DNA from: Lysobacter sp. cf310
GTDB lineage: Bacteria > Pseudomonadota > Gammaproteobacteria > Xanthomonadales > Xanthomonadaceae
DNA: 64,000 nt
Reading direction: 5' to 3'
Assembly: GCF_900114355.1 (NCBI RefSeq)
Contig: NZ_FOSS01000002.1
Coordinates: 1 to 64,000, forward strand
Shown here piece after piece: positions 25,363 to 34,286 of the stretch (position 1 is the stretch's first letter; each line of letters begins with the position of its first letter). A model generated the notes under the pieces. That model had not been told where the DNA came from and did not search any database. It saw only the letters and a program-made list of their open reading frames with translations. The translations under genes and the position numbers were made by a program.

Positions 25363-27762
25363 ATGCAGCAGCCGTCTTTGATCCGTTACGCCTTGTCGAT
25401 GGCCATCGCCGCCGCGTTGAGCCCGGGCCTGGTGCGCGCGCAGGACGCCGCGCCGGCCGCGGACGCGCCGCCCGCCGGCAAAAGCGAGGCCACCACCCTG
25501 GACGCGGTGGTGGTCTCCGGTACCGCGCGCTTCAAGGGCGTGCGCAAGCGCGACGCCAGCTTCTCGATCACCACCGCCTCGCTGGAGCAGTTGCAGGAGG
25601 CGGTGCCGCTGAGCACGGCCGACGCGCTCAAGGTGGTGCCCGGCATCTGGGCCGAATCGGCCGGCGGCAGCACCGGCGCCAATATCTTCGTGCGCGGCAT
25701 GCCCTCCGAAGGCGACGCCCCGTTCGTGACCGTGCAGATGGACGGCGCGCCGCTGTTCCCGCCGCCGACCCTGTCGTTCCTGGAGAACTCCACCCTGTTC
25801 CGGATGGACGACACCATCGACCGCATGGAAGTGCTGCGCGGCGGCCCCAGCCCGATCTTCTCCAACGGCCAGCCCGGCGCCACCGTCAACTTCATCCAGA
25901 AGAAGGGCGGCGAAGAGACCGAAGGCAGCCTGCGCGTGACCGCGGGCAGCGACAACCTGCGCCGCGTCGACGTATTCAACAGCGGCAAGCTCGGCGAAGG
26001 CTGGTACTACAGCATCGGCGGCTTCTACCGCGTCACCGACGGCGTGCGCGACACCCAGTTCCCGGCCGACAAGGGCGGCCAGTTCAGCGCCACCCTCACC
26101 CGCAGCTGGGACAGCGGCGAGATCACCCTGTACGCGCGCCACACCGACGACAAGAACGCCTTCTTCACCCCGATCCCGCTGCTGTCGCGCAACAACGGCA
26201 AGGACCTGTCCAGCTTCCCGGGCTTGAATGCGCAATCGGGCACCCTGTTGGGCAACGACTTCCGCCGCGTGACCATTCCGACCGGTCCCAACGGCCAGAC
26301 CATCAGCCGCGATCTCGCCGACGGCCGCGGCATCAACCTCGACGTGTTCGGCGCCTCGATGGACTTCTACGTCGGCGATTGGACCATCAGCGACCGCGTC
26401 AACTACGTCAACGGCAGCGCGCCCACCAACGGCCTGTTCACCGGCGCCAGCCCGCAGACCATCAGTTCCTACATCGCTTCCTTCGGCAGCCCCGGCAACG
26501 CCACCTACACCAACGGCGGCGGCGCGGTGGATCCGAACCAGCAGGTGCTGACCGCCGGCTTCTGGGTGGTCGACAAGCAGATCGAGTCCTTCACCAACGA
26601 CCTGCGCTTCAGCCGCGACCTGTTCGAGGGCAACACCCTCACCGCCGGCGTCTACTACGCGCGCTATTCCTCCAAGGACACCTGGTACCTGGGCAACAAC
26701 ATGCTGCTGACCGCGCAGAACAACGCGCGCCGCATCGACGTGACCCTGGCCGACGGCCGCCAGGTCACCCGCGACGGCTTCGTCGGCACCTCGTTCTTCT
26801 CGCTGCGCGGCGACTACGACGGCCAGAACACCGCGGTGTTCCTGGCCGACGAATGGCAGATCAACGACCGCCTGCGCCTGGACGGCGGCATCCGCTACGA
26901 ATGGCAGCAGGTCGACGGCACCGTGCACAACACCGCCACGGTCGATCTGGACGGCAACCCCAACACGCTCTACGACAACAACACCTCGATCTCGCTGCCG
27001 AGCACGCGCCGCATCGACCAGGACGACAAGCATTTCTCCTGGACCCTGGGCCTGAACTTCAAGCTCAACGAGACCTCCAGCCTGTTCGCGCGCGCCAACT
27101 CGGGCTACAAGCTGCCGGCCTTCGACAACCTGCGCGACGGCAACACCAAGGTCCAGGAAGTCGACCAGTACGAGCTGGGCTTCAAGTCCGGCAACTCGGT
27201 CTACGACCTGTACCTGACCGCGTTCTACAACAGCTTCACCAACTCGCCGTTCCAGGCCTTCCTCGACGACGGCACCAACTTCACCACGGTCGGCGATTCG
27301 CGCGCCTACGGCGTCGAGCTGGAAGGCGCGATCCGTCCCTTCGGCGGTTTCGAGCTGCGCGCGACCGGGGTATGGCTGGACGCCCAGTACGAGAACTACC
27401 GCGAGTTCACCGGCAACCAGGTGATGCGCCAGCCCAAGACCCAGTTCCGGATCACCCCGAGCTACTACTGGACCCTGCCGGTCGGCGATCTGAAGCTGTT
27501 CGCGACCTATTCGCACATCGGCGATCGCTATGCCGACCTGGCCAACACCCAACAGCTGCCCTCGTACCACACGCTGGACGTGGGCGCGAACCTGCACGTG
27601 GGCGAGCACTGGGAATTCACCGCCAGCGGCAGCAACGTCAGCGACGAACTCGGCCTGACCGAGGGCAACGTGCGGGTGCCCGGCGCGGCCACTGGCGGCG
27701 TGTTCCTGGGCCGGCCGATCGCGGGCCGTTCCTACCAGCTCTCGGCGGCCTACCGCTGGTGA
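25363..27762 (+). CDS. TonB-dependent outer-membrane receptor, sugar-locus type
   Basis: 799 residues. A signal peptide (1-26, ending LVRA) is followed by a TonB-box-like stretch (TLDAVVVSG near 46-54), a plug domain (about 60-175, with NIFVRGMPSEGD and MEVLRGGPSPIF), and a 22-strand beta-barrel ending in the aromatic C terminus YRW. Such receptors import ligands across the outer membrane with energy from TonB-ExbB-ExbD. The plug has features of siderophore-type receptors too, but the place between a GH65 phosphorylase and a sugar permease argues for an oligosaccharide. AGGAG lies well placed before the ATG. Confidence 0.92.
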   Translation: MQQPSLIRYALSMAIAAALSPGLVRAQDAAPAADAPPAGKSEATTLDAVVVSGTARFKGVRKRDASFSITTASLEQLQEAVPLSTADALKVVPGIWAESAGGSTGANIFVRGMPSEGDAPFVTVQMDGAPLFPPPTLSFLENSTLFRMDDTIDRMEVLRGGPSPIFSNGQPGATVNFIQKKGGEETEGSLRVTAGSDNLRRVDVFNSGKLGEGWYYSIGGFYRVTDGVRDTQFPADKGGQFSATLTRSWDSGEITLYARHTDDKNAFFTPIPLLSRNNGKDLSSFPGLNAQSGTLLGNDFRRVTIPTGPNGQTISRDLADGRGINLDVFGASMDFYVGDWTISDRVNYVNGSAPTNGLFTGASPQTISSYIASFGSPGNATYTNGGGAVDPNQQVLTAGFWVVDKQIESFTNDLRFSRDLFEGNTLTAGVYYARYSSKDTWYLGNNMLLTAQNNARRIDVTLADGRQVTRDGFVGTSFFSLRGDYDGQNTAVFLADEWQINDRLRLDGGIRYEWQQVDGTVHNTATVDLDGNPNTLYDNNTSISLPSTRRIDQDDKHFSWTLGLNFKLNETSSLFARANSGYKLPAFDNLRDGNTKVQEVDQYELGFKSGNSVYDLYLTAFYNSFTNSPFQAFLDDGTNFTTVGDSRAYGVELEGAIRPFGGFELRATGVWLDAQYENYREFTGNQVMRQPKTQFRITPSYYWTLPVGDLKLFATYSHIGDRYADLANTQQLPSYHTLDVGANLHVGEHWEFTASGSNVSDELGLTEGNVRVPGAATGGVFLGRPIAGRSYQLSAAYRW

Positions 27763-27770
27763 GCGCGGCG

Positions 27771-27804
27771 GCGACGGAGCGGCATGCGATGCTCGCTCCG
27801 TCGC
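27771..27804 (+). terminator. Hairpin after the receptor gene
   Basis: An 11-bp perfect stem (27771-27781 with 27794-27804) starts 9 bases after the receptor stop. It lacks a clear T run, so it may stabilise the mRNA end instead of ending transcription. Confidence 0.4.
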
Positions 27805-27870
27805 CTTCGACCGCCACGCGCCGCCCGGCGCGCGGTTTTCGAAGCCCGTTCGCGACGCGATCCCGGGACC

Positions 27871-27935
27871 GCCGCCTGCGCAAGCCCTCCCCCCAGGCGC
27901 AGGCGGCCTCCGCGACCGTCGCGAGCGGTCTTTTT
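27871..27935 (+). terminator. Double hairpin with T run before the permease gene
   Basis: An 11-bp stem (27871-27881 with 27897-27907) is followed by a smaller stem (27914-27918 with 27926-27930) and TTTTT at 27931-27935. This looks like an intrinsic terminator or attenuator 43 bases ahead of the MFS start. Confidence 0.5.
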
Positions 27936-27978
27936 CATCACAGCGCACGGCCGTCGCGGCCGCGCGCAGGAGCAGCGC

Positions 27979-29244
27979 ATGAGCCCTACCGGCAGCCACC
28001 GTGGCCGCATGATCCTGGCGATGGTGTTGACCTACATGGTGTTCGCCGTGCTGCTCAACAGCGTCGGCACGGTGATCCTGCAGGCGATCCAGGGCTTCGG
28101 CGTGGACAAGGCCGAGGCCAGCTTCCTGGAGGCGTTCAAGGACCTGCCGATCGCGATCGTGTCGTTCCTGACCGCCTCCCTGCTGCCGCGGCTGGGCTAT
28201 CGGCGCGCGATGATCCTGGGCCTGAGCCTGGTCGCCGCGGCCTGCGCGCTGATGCCGCTGGTGCACGCGTTCTGGGCCAGCAAGCTGCTGTTCGCGACCG
28301 TGGGCGCCTCGTTCGCGCTGGCCAAGGTCGCGGTGTATTCCTCGATCGGCCTGCTCACCGACGGTAAGCAGCAGCACGCCAGCCTGACCAGCACCATCGA
28401 GGGCTGGTTCATGGTCGGCGTGCTCGCCGGCTACTGGCTGTTCGCGAGCTTCATCAATCCCGAATCGCCCGCCGATCCGCGCTGGCTGCGGGTGTACTAC
28501 GTGATCGCCGCGGTCGCCGCCGCGACCGCGCTGCTGCTGGCGGGCAGCCGCCTGGACGAATCCGCCGCGCGCGACGGGCATGCGCCGGGCCAGGCCTTCT
28601 TCGACATGTTCCGCCTGATCGCGCAGCCGCTGATCGGCGTGTTCCTGGTCTCGGCCTTCCTGTACGTGCTGATCGAACAGAGCATCGGCACCTGGCTGCC
28701 GACCTTCAACCGCGAGATCCTGCACCTGCCCACGACCATGAGCGTGCAGGCCGCGAGCATCTTCGCCGTCTCGCTGGCGCTGGGCCGGCTCGGCGCAGGC
28801 CTGCTGCTGCGGCGCGTGCCTTGGCATTGGCTGCTGATCGCCTGCGTGCTGGCGATGGGCGCGCTGGTGCTGCTGGCGCTGCCGCTGGCCGCGGGTCTGC
28901 GCCCGGATCCGAACGCCAGCTGGACCCACGCCCCGGTCGCGGCCTATGTGTTCCCGCTGATCGGCTTGTTCATGGCGCCGATCTACCCGGCGATCAATTC
29001 GGTGGTGCTGAGCGCACTGCCGAAGTCGCGGCACGCGGCGATGACCGGGCTGATCGTGGTGTTCTCGGCGCTGGGCGGCACCACCGGCTCCTTCATCACC
29101 GGCCAGCTGTTCGCGCGCACCGGCGGCGAGACCGCGTTCTACCTGTCGCTGGCGCCGATGGCCCTGCTGCTGATCGCGATCGTCGGGCTCAAGCGCCAGT
29201 CCTTGCGCGCCGACGCGGCCCTGGCTGCGCACGGCGTGTCCTGA
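27979..29244 (+). CDS. MFS sugar permease
   Basis: 421 residues with about 12 hydrophobic membrane segments, the major-facilitator fold. The ATG at 27979 follows GGAG; the frame upstream is a shadow. Loops carry charged motifs typical of MFS (RLGYRRAMILG after segment 2; KSRHAAMTGLIVVFSALGGTTGSFITGQL late in the protein), similar to the fucose/glucose permease branch. It probably moves the sugar delivered by the TonB receptor across the inner membrane, by proton symport. Confidence 0.88.
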   Translation: MSPTGSHRGRMILAMVLTYMVFAVLLNSVGTVILQAIQGFGVDKAEASFLEAFKDLPIAIVSFLTASLLPRLGYRRAMILGLSLVAAACALMPLVHAFWASKLLFATVGASFALAKVAVYSSIGLLTDGKQQHASLTSTIEGWFMVGVLAGYWLFASFINPESPADPRWLRVYYVIAAVAAATALLLAGSRLDESAARDGHAPGQAFFDMFRLIAQPLIGVFLVSAFLYVLIEQSIGTWLPTFNREILHLPTTMSVQAASIFAVSLALGRLGAGLLLRRVPWHWLLIACVLAMGALVLLALPLAAGLRPDPNASWTHAPVAAYVFPLIGLFMAPIYPAINSVVLSALPKSRHAAMTGLIVVFSALGGTTGSFITGQLFARTGGETAFYLSLAPMALLLIAIVGLKRQSLRADAALAAHGVS

Positions 29245-29263
29245 AGGCCGCTCGCGCTCGGCG

Positions 29264-29671
29264 CTAGCGCTCGCCCAGCGTGCGCCCGCCGAACTCCAGC
29301 AGCAGCTGTTCCAGCGAACGCGCCGACACCGCCAGTTCGTCCTCCTCCAGGCTGCCCATACCCACTTCGTACACCGTCGGCGCGTCGGCGCGCATCAGCA
29401 GCGCCCGGCCGCCGCTGTCGTCGCCGATCATCGCGTAGTCCGGCAGATAGATCTGCACCTCGTAGTCGGCGTTGCGCGGGCCGATCGCATCCAGCGCCAG
29501 CAACATCAGGCAGCCCTGGGTGGACAGGCCGTCGCTGAGGCGCAGCAAGGCCGCGTAGTCGGGCGGCAGACGGAACGCCAGCCGCGCCTGCATGGCGGCG
29601 ATCGCCTGCGCGTCGCAACCCGGGTTCAGCGCGTACCGGGCCGACAGGCGTGCGCGATCGATCGTGAGCAA
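29264..29671 (-). CDS. SMI1/KNR4 (SUKH)-family protein, possible immunity protein
   Basis: 135 residues. It shows the SUKH signature: AAMQARLAFRLPPDYAALLRLSDGL near residues 25-49, then an LALDAIGP strand and YAMIGDDSGGRALLM, a common SUKH core. Many bacterial SUKH proteins neutralise contact-dependent or polymorphic toxins. The frame begins with TTG at 29671, preceded by CAGGAGA at good spacing; no ATG or GTG fits. It is the last gene of a minus-strand run behind the Imm26-like gene and the ABC ATPase gene. No toxin gene is next to it. Confidence 0.7.
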   Translation of the reverse strand: MLTIDRARLSARYALNPGCDAQAIAAMQARLAFRLPPDYAALLRLSDGLSTQGCLMLLALDAIGPRNADYEVQIYLPDYAMIGDDSGGRALLMRADAPTVYEVGMGSLEEDELAVSARSLEQLLLEFGGRTLGER

Positions 29672-29698
29672 AGCCGTCTCCTGCCGCCGGCGGCGCGC

Positions 29699-30193
29699 TC
29701 AGCGCAGCAGTTCGTAGCCCGCGCGCGCATCGTCGTAGCGATACTCGCAGCCCAGCAGGCGCGCCGTGATCAGATAGGAGTGCTCGTCGTCGGTCGGGTA
29801 TTCCTTGTACGGCAGGCGGGTACGGTCGATGGACGCATCGATCACCGGCTCGCCGTCGCGCATGTCCAGGATCTTGCTGCCGACCTGGAACAGCGCCGGC
29901 CCCAGCGGCGCGATCGCGCGCACCTGCCGGTCCAGCAGGCGCCAGGGCCGCGGGTTGTAGGTCGCGGCCAGGAATTCGCCGCCGCTGCCGAGCAGGTTGC
30001 GCACCGCCAGGCCGGCGTCCTCGATGTCGTGCGGCGGCGTCTCGTCCTGACCGATGCGGTCGTACACGTCGTACAGATAGCCCCAGCCTTTGCGCGCCAG
30101 GGCGACGTAGCCATAGCCGTAACCGGCGCCCGCGGCCAGCGGCACGCAGAACATCGCGCCTTCGGAGATGGCCGTGGCCTGATCGATCTGCAT
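29699..30193 (-). CDS. Imm26-like protein, possible immunity protein
   Basis: 164 residues. The N-terminal half (GAMFCVPLAAGAGYGYGYVALARKGWGYLYDVYD, in two parts) has the small-residue and aromatic strand pattern of Imm26-type immunity proteins; the second half is less familiar, with DRTRLPYKEYPTDDEHSY. The ATG at 30193 follows AAGGAG. It lies 29 bases after the ABC ATPase gene and 27 bases before the SUKH gene, so the three may share a transcript. Assignment to Imm26 rests on pattern recognition and needs a profile search; the toxin is not visible. Confidence 0.5.
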   Translation of the reverse strand: MQIDQATAISEGAMFCVPLAAGAGYGYGYVALARKGWGYLYDVYDRIGQDETPPHDIEDAGLAVRNLLGSGGEFLAATYNPRPWRLLDRQVRAIAPLGPALFQVGSKILDMRDGEPVIDASIDRTRLPYKEYPTDDEHSYLITARLLGCEYRYDDARAGYELLR

Positions 30194-30222
30194 GCGCCGC
30201 TCCTTGGGTGGGCTGGCCGCGC

Positions 30223-31335
30223 TCAGCCGGCGGCCGTTGGCGCGCGCAGGCTGCGCTCGGTCTCGGGATCGAAGTAATGCATGCGCTCGGGCGCATACCC
30301 CAGGTGCACGGTATCGCCGGGCGTGGGCAGATCATAAGGCGGCAGGCGCAGCACCAGGTCGCAGCCGCCGCAGCCCAGGTTGAGGAAGGCCTCGTTGCCG
30401 ACCGGCTCGACCACTTCCACGCGCGCCGACAGACGCTCGGGTGCGGCCTCGGCCAGGTGCATGTCCTCCGGACGCAGGCCGACGGTGAGCTGGCGGCCCA
30501 GGTAGCCGCGCACGCTCTCGCGCAGCGCCGCGTCGGGCTGCAGCGGCAGCTCCACGCCCTCGGCGATGCGCAGGCGCAGACCGTCGCGTTCGATCACCTC
30601 GCCCCACAGCAAGTTCATTTTCGGACTGCCCAGGAAGGTCGCCACGAACAGATTGGCCGGATGCCGGTACAGCGCCATCGGCGTGTCGATCTGCTGGATC
30701 TTGCCGTCCTTGAGCACGACGATGCGCTGGCCCAGGGTCATGGCCTCGATCTGGTCGTGGGTGACGTAGACCATGGTGGTGCCGAGCTGACGGTGCAGGC
30801 GCGCGATCTCCACGCGCATGCCCATGCGCAGCTTGGCGTCCAGATTCGACAGCGGCTCGTCGAGCAGGAACACCTGCGGCTGGCGCACCAGCGCCCGTCC
30901 CAGGGCCACGCGCTGGCGCTGGCCGCCCGACAACGCGGCCGGCTTGCGCTGCAGCATCGATCCCAGTTCCAGCGTGGCCGCGGCCTCGTTCACACGCGTC
31001 TCGATCTCGGCCTTGGACGCGCCGCGCAGCTTGAGGCCGAAGCCCAGGTTCTCGGCCACGGTCATGTGCGGGTACAGGGCGTAGCTCTGGAACACCATGG
31101 CGATGTCGCGGTCCTTGGGCGGGACGTCGTTGACCCGGCGCTCGCCGATGCGCAGCTCGCCGCTGCTGATCGTCTCCAGCCCCGCGATCATGCGCAGCAG
31201 GGTCGATTTGCCGCAGCCCGAGGGACCCACCAACACCAGCAGCTCGCCGTCGCGGATCTCGAAACTGGCCTCGTCGACGCCGACGAACCCGTTCGGATAG
31301 ACCTTGCGCAGACGTTCAAGCGTGACCTTCGCCAT
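30223..31335 (-). CDS. ugpC: ABC-transporter ATPase, sugar (UgpC/MalK/MsmX) type
   Basis: 370 residues. The N-terminal nucleotide-binding domain has Walker A GPSGCGKST (about residues 36-44), Q-loop, signature LSGGQRQRVALGRALVR, Walker B VFLLDEPLSNLD and H-loop VTHDQIEAM. The C-terminal third is the OB/TOBE regulatory domain of MalK-like ATPases (GLRPEDMHL). It would drive import of sugars or glycerol phosphates, but no permease or binding protein is next to it, so it may serve transporters elsewhere. Start at the ATG 31335, preceded by GGGAG. Divergent from the beta-glucosidase, with an operator in the shared gap. Confidence 0.92.
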   Translation of the reverse strand: MAKVTLERLRKVYPNGFVGVDEASFEIRDGELLVLVGPSGCGKSTLLRMIAGLETISSGELRIGERRVNDVPPKDRDIAMVFQSYALYPHMTVAENLGFGLKLRGASKAEIETRVNEAAATLELGSMLQRKPAALSGGQRQRVALGRALVRQPQVFLLDEPLSNLDAKLRMGMRVEIARLHRQLGTTMVYVTHDQIEAMTLGQRIVVLKDGKIQQIDTPMALYRHPANLFVATFLGSPKMNLLWGEVIERDGLRLRIAEGVELPLQPDAALRESVRGYLGRQLTVGLRPEDMHLAEAAPERLSARVEVVEPVGNEAFLNLGCGGCDLVLRLPPYDLPTPGDTVHLGYAPERMHYFDPETERSLRAPTAAG

Positions 31336-31395
31336 GAATTCTCCCAATCGTGGCCCCGGCGACGATGCAATTGTCGCCGCCCTGGGCTATTCTGC

Positions 31396-31413
31396 CATGT
31401 AACCGTTTACATG
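31396..31413. promoter_or_regulatory. LacI-type operator between the ABC ATPase and beta-glucosidase genes
   Basis: CATGTAACCGTTTACATG is a near-perfect palindrome and matches the TGTAAnCGnTTACA pattern of many LacI-family operators. It differs from the ATCGAT-centred operators at 22194-22219, so another regulator may act here. It sits in the divergent promoter gap and could control both directions. Confidence 0.65.
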
Positions 31414-31457
31414 CACGCCAGCATTCACATTAGCGCCGCAGCGGAGGCCAAGCAGCG

Positions 31458-32831
31458 ATGAGCCAAGTTCGTGTCTTTCCCGAGGGGTTCCTGTGGGGTG
31501 CGGCCACCGCCGCCCATCAGATCGAGGGCTCCCCGCTCGCCGATGGCGCCGGTCCCAGCATCTGGACCCGCTTCGCCCACACGCCGGGGATGACCCTCAA
31601 CGGCGACACCGGCGACGTCGCCTGCGACCACTACCGGCGCTGGAAGGACGACGTCGCGCTGATGAAGCGCCTGGGCCTGCAGGCCTACCGTTTCAGCGTG
31701 TCCTGGTCGCGGATCCTGCCCGAGGGCACCGGCCGGGTGAACCAGGCCGGCGTCGACTTCTATTCGCGCCTGGTCGACGAACTGCTGGCCAACGGCATCG
31801 AACCTCTGCTCACCCTCTACCACTGGGACATGCCGGCTGCGCTGGACGACCGCGGCGGCTGGCTCAACCGCGACTGCGCCGACTGGTTCGCCGAGTACGG
31901 CAGCGTGCTGTATCGCGCCCTCGACGGCCGGGTCAAGAAGTGGGTCACCCTCAACGAACCCTGGGTGATCACCGACGGCGGCTACCTGCACGGCGCGCTC
32001 GCGCCCGGTCACCGCAGCCGTTACGAGGCGCCGATCGCCTCGCACAATCTGATGCGCGCGCACGGCGCCGCGGTCCAGGCCTACCGCGCGATCGGCCAGC
32101 ACGAGATCGGCCTGGTGGTGAACATCGAACCCAAGTACGCCGCCACCGATTCGGCCGCCGACGCCGCCGCGGTCAAGCGCGCGCACGCCTACATGAACGA
32201 GCAATACCTCGACCCCGCCCTGCTCGGCTCCTACCCGCCGGAGCTGGGCGAGATCTTCGGCGACGCCTGGCCGGAATGGCCGGCCGAGGACTACGCGCTG
32301 ATCCAGCAGAAGCTCGATTTCGTCGGCATCAACTACTACACCCGCAGCGTCACCAAGGACGCGGTCAGCTACCCGCTCAACACCGGCGTGGTCCGCCAGC
32401 CCTCGGGCACCTACACCGAAACCGGCTGGGAGGTGTTCCCGCAGGGCCTCACCGACACCCTGACCTGGTTCAAGCAGCGCTACGGCGACATCCCGATGTA
32501 CGTGACCGAGAACGGCGCGGCCTTCTTCGATCCGCCGGTGGCCGAGCCCGATGCCAGCGGCGAGCGCCGCGTGCGCGATCCGCTGCGCATGGACTATCTG
32601 CAAAAACACCTCAGCGCGATCCACGACGCGATCCAGGCCGGCTGCGACATCCGCGGTTATATGGTGTGGTCGCTGCTGGACAATCTGGAATGGTCGCTGG
32701 GCTACTCCAAGCGTTTCGGCGTGGTCCATGTGAACTACGCGACCCAGGAACGCACGCCCAAGGACAGCGCGAAGTGGTACTCGAACGTGATCGCCACGCA
32801 TGGCCGTTCGCTGTCCGAGCCGTTACCTTAA
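31458..32831 (+). CDS. GH1 beta-glucosidase
   Basis: 457 residues, usual for family 1. It hydrolyses beta-glucosides such as cellobiose with retention. Both catalytic carboxylates are visible: acid/base E167 in TLNEPW and nucleophile E351 in VTENGAAF. The N terminus FPEGFLWGAATAAHQIEG and the C-terminal GYMVWSLLDNLEWSLGYSKRFG are family hallmarks. No signal peptide, so it acts in the cytoplasm. GGAGG precedes the ATG. The next gene, zwf, follows after 30 bases. Confidence 0.96.
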   Translation: MSQVRVFPEGFLWGAATAAHQIEGSPLADGAGPSIWTRFAHTPGMTLNGDTGDVACDHYRRWKDDVALMKRLGLQAYRFSVSWSRILPEGTGRVNQAGVDFYSRLVDELLANGIEPLLTLYHWDMPAALDDRGGWLNRDCADWFAEYGSVLYRALDGRVKKWVTLNEPWVITDGGYLHGALAPGHRSRYEAPIASHNLMRAHGAAVQAYRAIGQHEIGLVVNIEPKYAATDSAADAAAVKRAHAYMNEQYLDPALLGSYPPELGEIFGDAWPEWPAEDYALIQQKLDFVGINYYTRSVTKDAVSYPLNTGVVRQPSGTYTETGWEVFPQGLTDTLTWFKQRYGDIPMYVTENGAAFFDPPVAEPDASGERRVRDPLRMDYLQKHLSAIHDAIQAGCDIRGYMVWSLLDNLEWSLGYSKRFGVVHVNYATQERTPKDSAKWYSNVIATHGRSLSEPLP

Positions 32832-32861
32832 GCGCTTCGATCCCGACCAGGCGGCGGCGCC

Positions 32862-34286
32862 ATGCACGACACCCTGTTGCTGTTCGGCGCCACGGGTGAT
32901 CTCGCCCAGCGCTATCTGTTCCCGTCGCTGATCCACCTCTGGCGCGACCGCCTGCTGCCGCCCGACTTCCGCCTGATCGCGGTCGGGCGGCAGGAGCTGA
33001 GCGACGAGGATTTCCGCGCCTGGCTGCGCGAACGCATGGCCTCGGAGGCCGCCGACGACGCCGCGTCCGTGGACGGTCTGCTGCGCTGTATCACTTACAC
33101 CGCGGTCGACCTGCGCGATACCGCCGCCATCGCGGCCGCGCTGTCGCGCTACGCCGACCGTCCCAGCGTGAGCTACCTGGCCACGCCGCCGGATCTGTTC
33201 GTGTCGGTGGCGCAGGGTTTGAGCGCGGCCGGCGTGCTCGCCGAGCCCTCGCGCCTGGTCCTGGAGAAACCGATCGGCCGCGACCTGGCCTCGGCGCGCG
33301 AGATCAACGCCGCACTGCGCGCCTGCCTGGACGAGTCGCGGATATTCCGCATCGATCACTACCTGGGCAAGGCCGCGGTGCAGAACCTGCTGGCGCTGCG
33401 CCTGGGCAACACCCTGCTGGAGGCGGTGTGGCAGCACCGCTGGATCGAGTCGGTCGACATCCTGGTCGCCGAAACCGCCGGCGTCGACGGCCGCGAGGAG
33501 TACTACGCCGGCTATGGCGCCCTGCGCGACATGGTCCAGAACCACATGCTGCAGCTGCTGGCGCTGATCGCGATGGAGCCGCCGTCCAACCTGGACGCCG
33601 ACAGCATCCGCGAGGAGAAGCGCAAGGTGCTGCGCGCGTTGCGCCCGATGAGCGCCGCCGACGCCGCGCGCGACACCGTGCGCGGCCGCTACGGCGCCGG
33701 CGTGGTCGAGGGCCGCGCGGTCAAGGGCTTCGTCCACGACGCACCGGTGGAAACCTTCGTCGCCCTGCGCACCTATATCGACAACTGGCGCTGGGCGGGC
33801 GTGCCGTTCCGGCTGGTCACCGGCAAGCGCCTGGCGGCGCGCGCGACCGAAGTGGTGGTCTCGTTCAAACCGGTCTCGCACTGGCTGTTCGAGCGCCCCG
33901 CGCGCGGGCGCGAGCGCCCCAACCGCCTGCGCATGCGCCTGCAGCCCGACGAAACCGTGGAGCTGGGACTGATGGGCAGCCTGGCCGCGCCCGAATGGGG
34001 CGCGCTGGAACTGCGGCCGATGTCGCTGGACCTGTCGATGTCGGGTTCGCCGCAACGCCGCATCGCCTACGAACGCCTGCTGGTGGACGCGCTGCGCGGC
34101 AACCAGACCCTGTTCGTGCGCGACGACGAGGTCGAATCGGCCTGGCAATGGATCGACAGCGTCGAACGCGCGTGGAGCGGCACCGCTCAGCCCGCGCTCG
34201 AGTACCCGGCCGGCTCCTGGGGCCCGAACGAGGCCGCCGATTTCCTGCCGGCGACGCTGCGCCAGGGCCGTGGAGGCGAGCCGTGA
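32862..34286 (+). CDS. zwf: Glucose-6-phosphate 1-dehydrogenase
   Basis: 474 residues. It oxidises glucose-6-phosphate to 6-phosphogluconolactone with NADP+ (or NAD+). The nucleotide site LLLFGATGDLAQRYLFPSL is at the N terminus and the substrate site RIDHYLGKAAVQN at about residues 163-175, with QNHMLQLLALIAMEPP later. The stop overlaps the glk start by four bases (GTGA). With glk and pgl it forms the entry to the Entner-Doudoroff or pentose phosphate routes. Confidence 0.97.
   Translation: MHDTLLLFGATGDLAQRYLFPSLIHLWRDRLLPPDFRLIAVGRQELSDEDFRAWLRERMASEAADDAASVDGLLRCITYTAVDLRDTAAIAAALSRYADRPSVSYLATPPDLFVSVAQGLSAAGVLAEPSRLVLEKPIGRDLASAREINAALRACLDESRIFRIDHYLGKAAVQNLLALRLGNTLLEAVWQHRWIESVDILVAETAGVDGREEYYAGYGALRDMVQNHMLQLLALIAMEPPSNLDADSIREEKRKVLRALRPMSAADAARDTVRGRYGAGVVEGRAVKGFVHDAPVETFVALRTYIDNWRWAGVPFRLVTGKRLAARATEVVVSFKPVSHWLFERPARGRERPNRLRMRLQPDETVELGLMGSLAAPEWGALELRPMSLDLSMSGSPQRRIAYERLLVDALRGNQTLFVRDDEVESAWQWIDSVERAWSGTAQPALEYPAGSWGPNEAADFLPATLRQGRGGEP

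Noticed and set aside
24976-29232. 1418-codon minus-strand frame across the sugar locus
   Set aside because: Antisense to the GH65 fusion's mutase end, the receptor and permease genes; no motif, His/Arg/Gln-rich composition typical of shadows.
29264-30193. A complete toxin-immunity island
   Set aside because: No toxin, Rhs, CdiA or VgrG-like gene is present; only immunity-type genes are seen.
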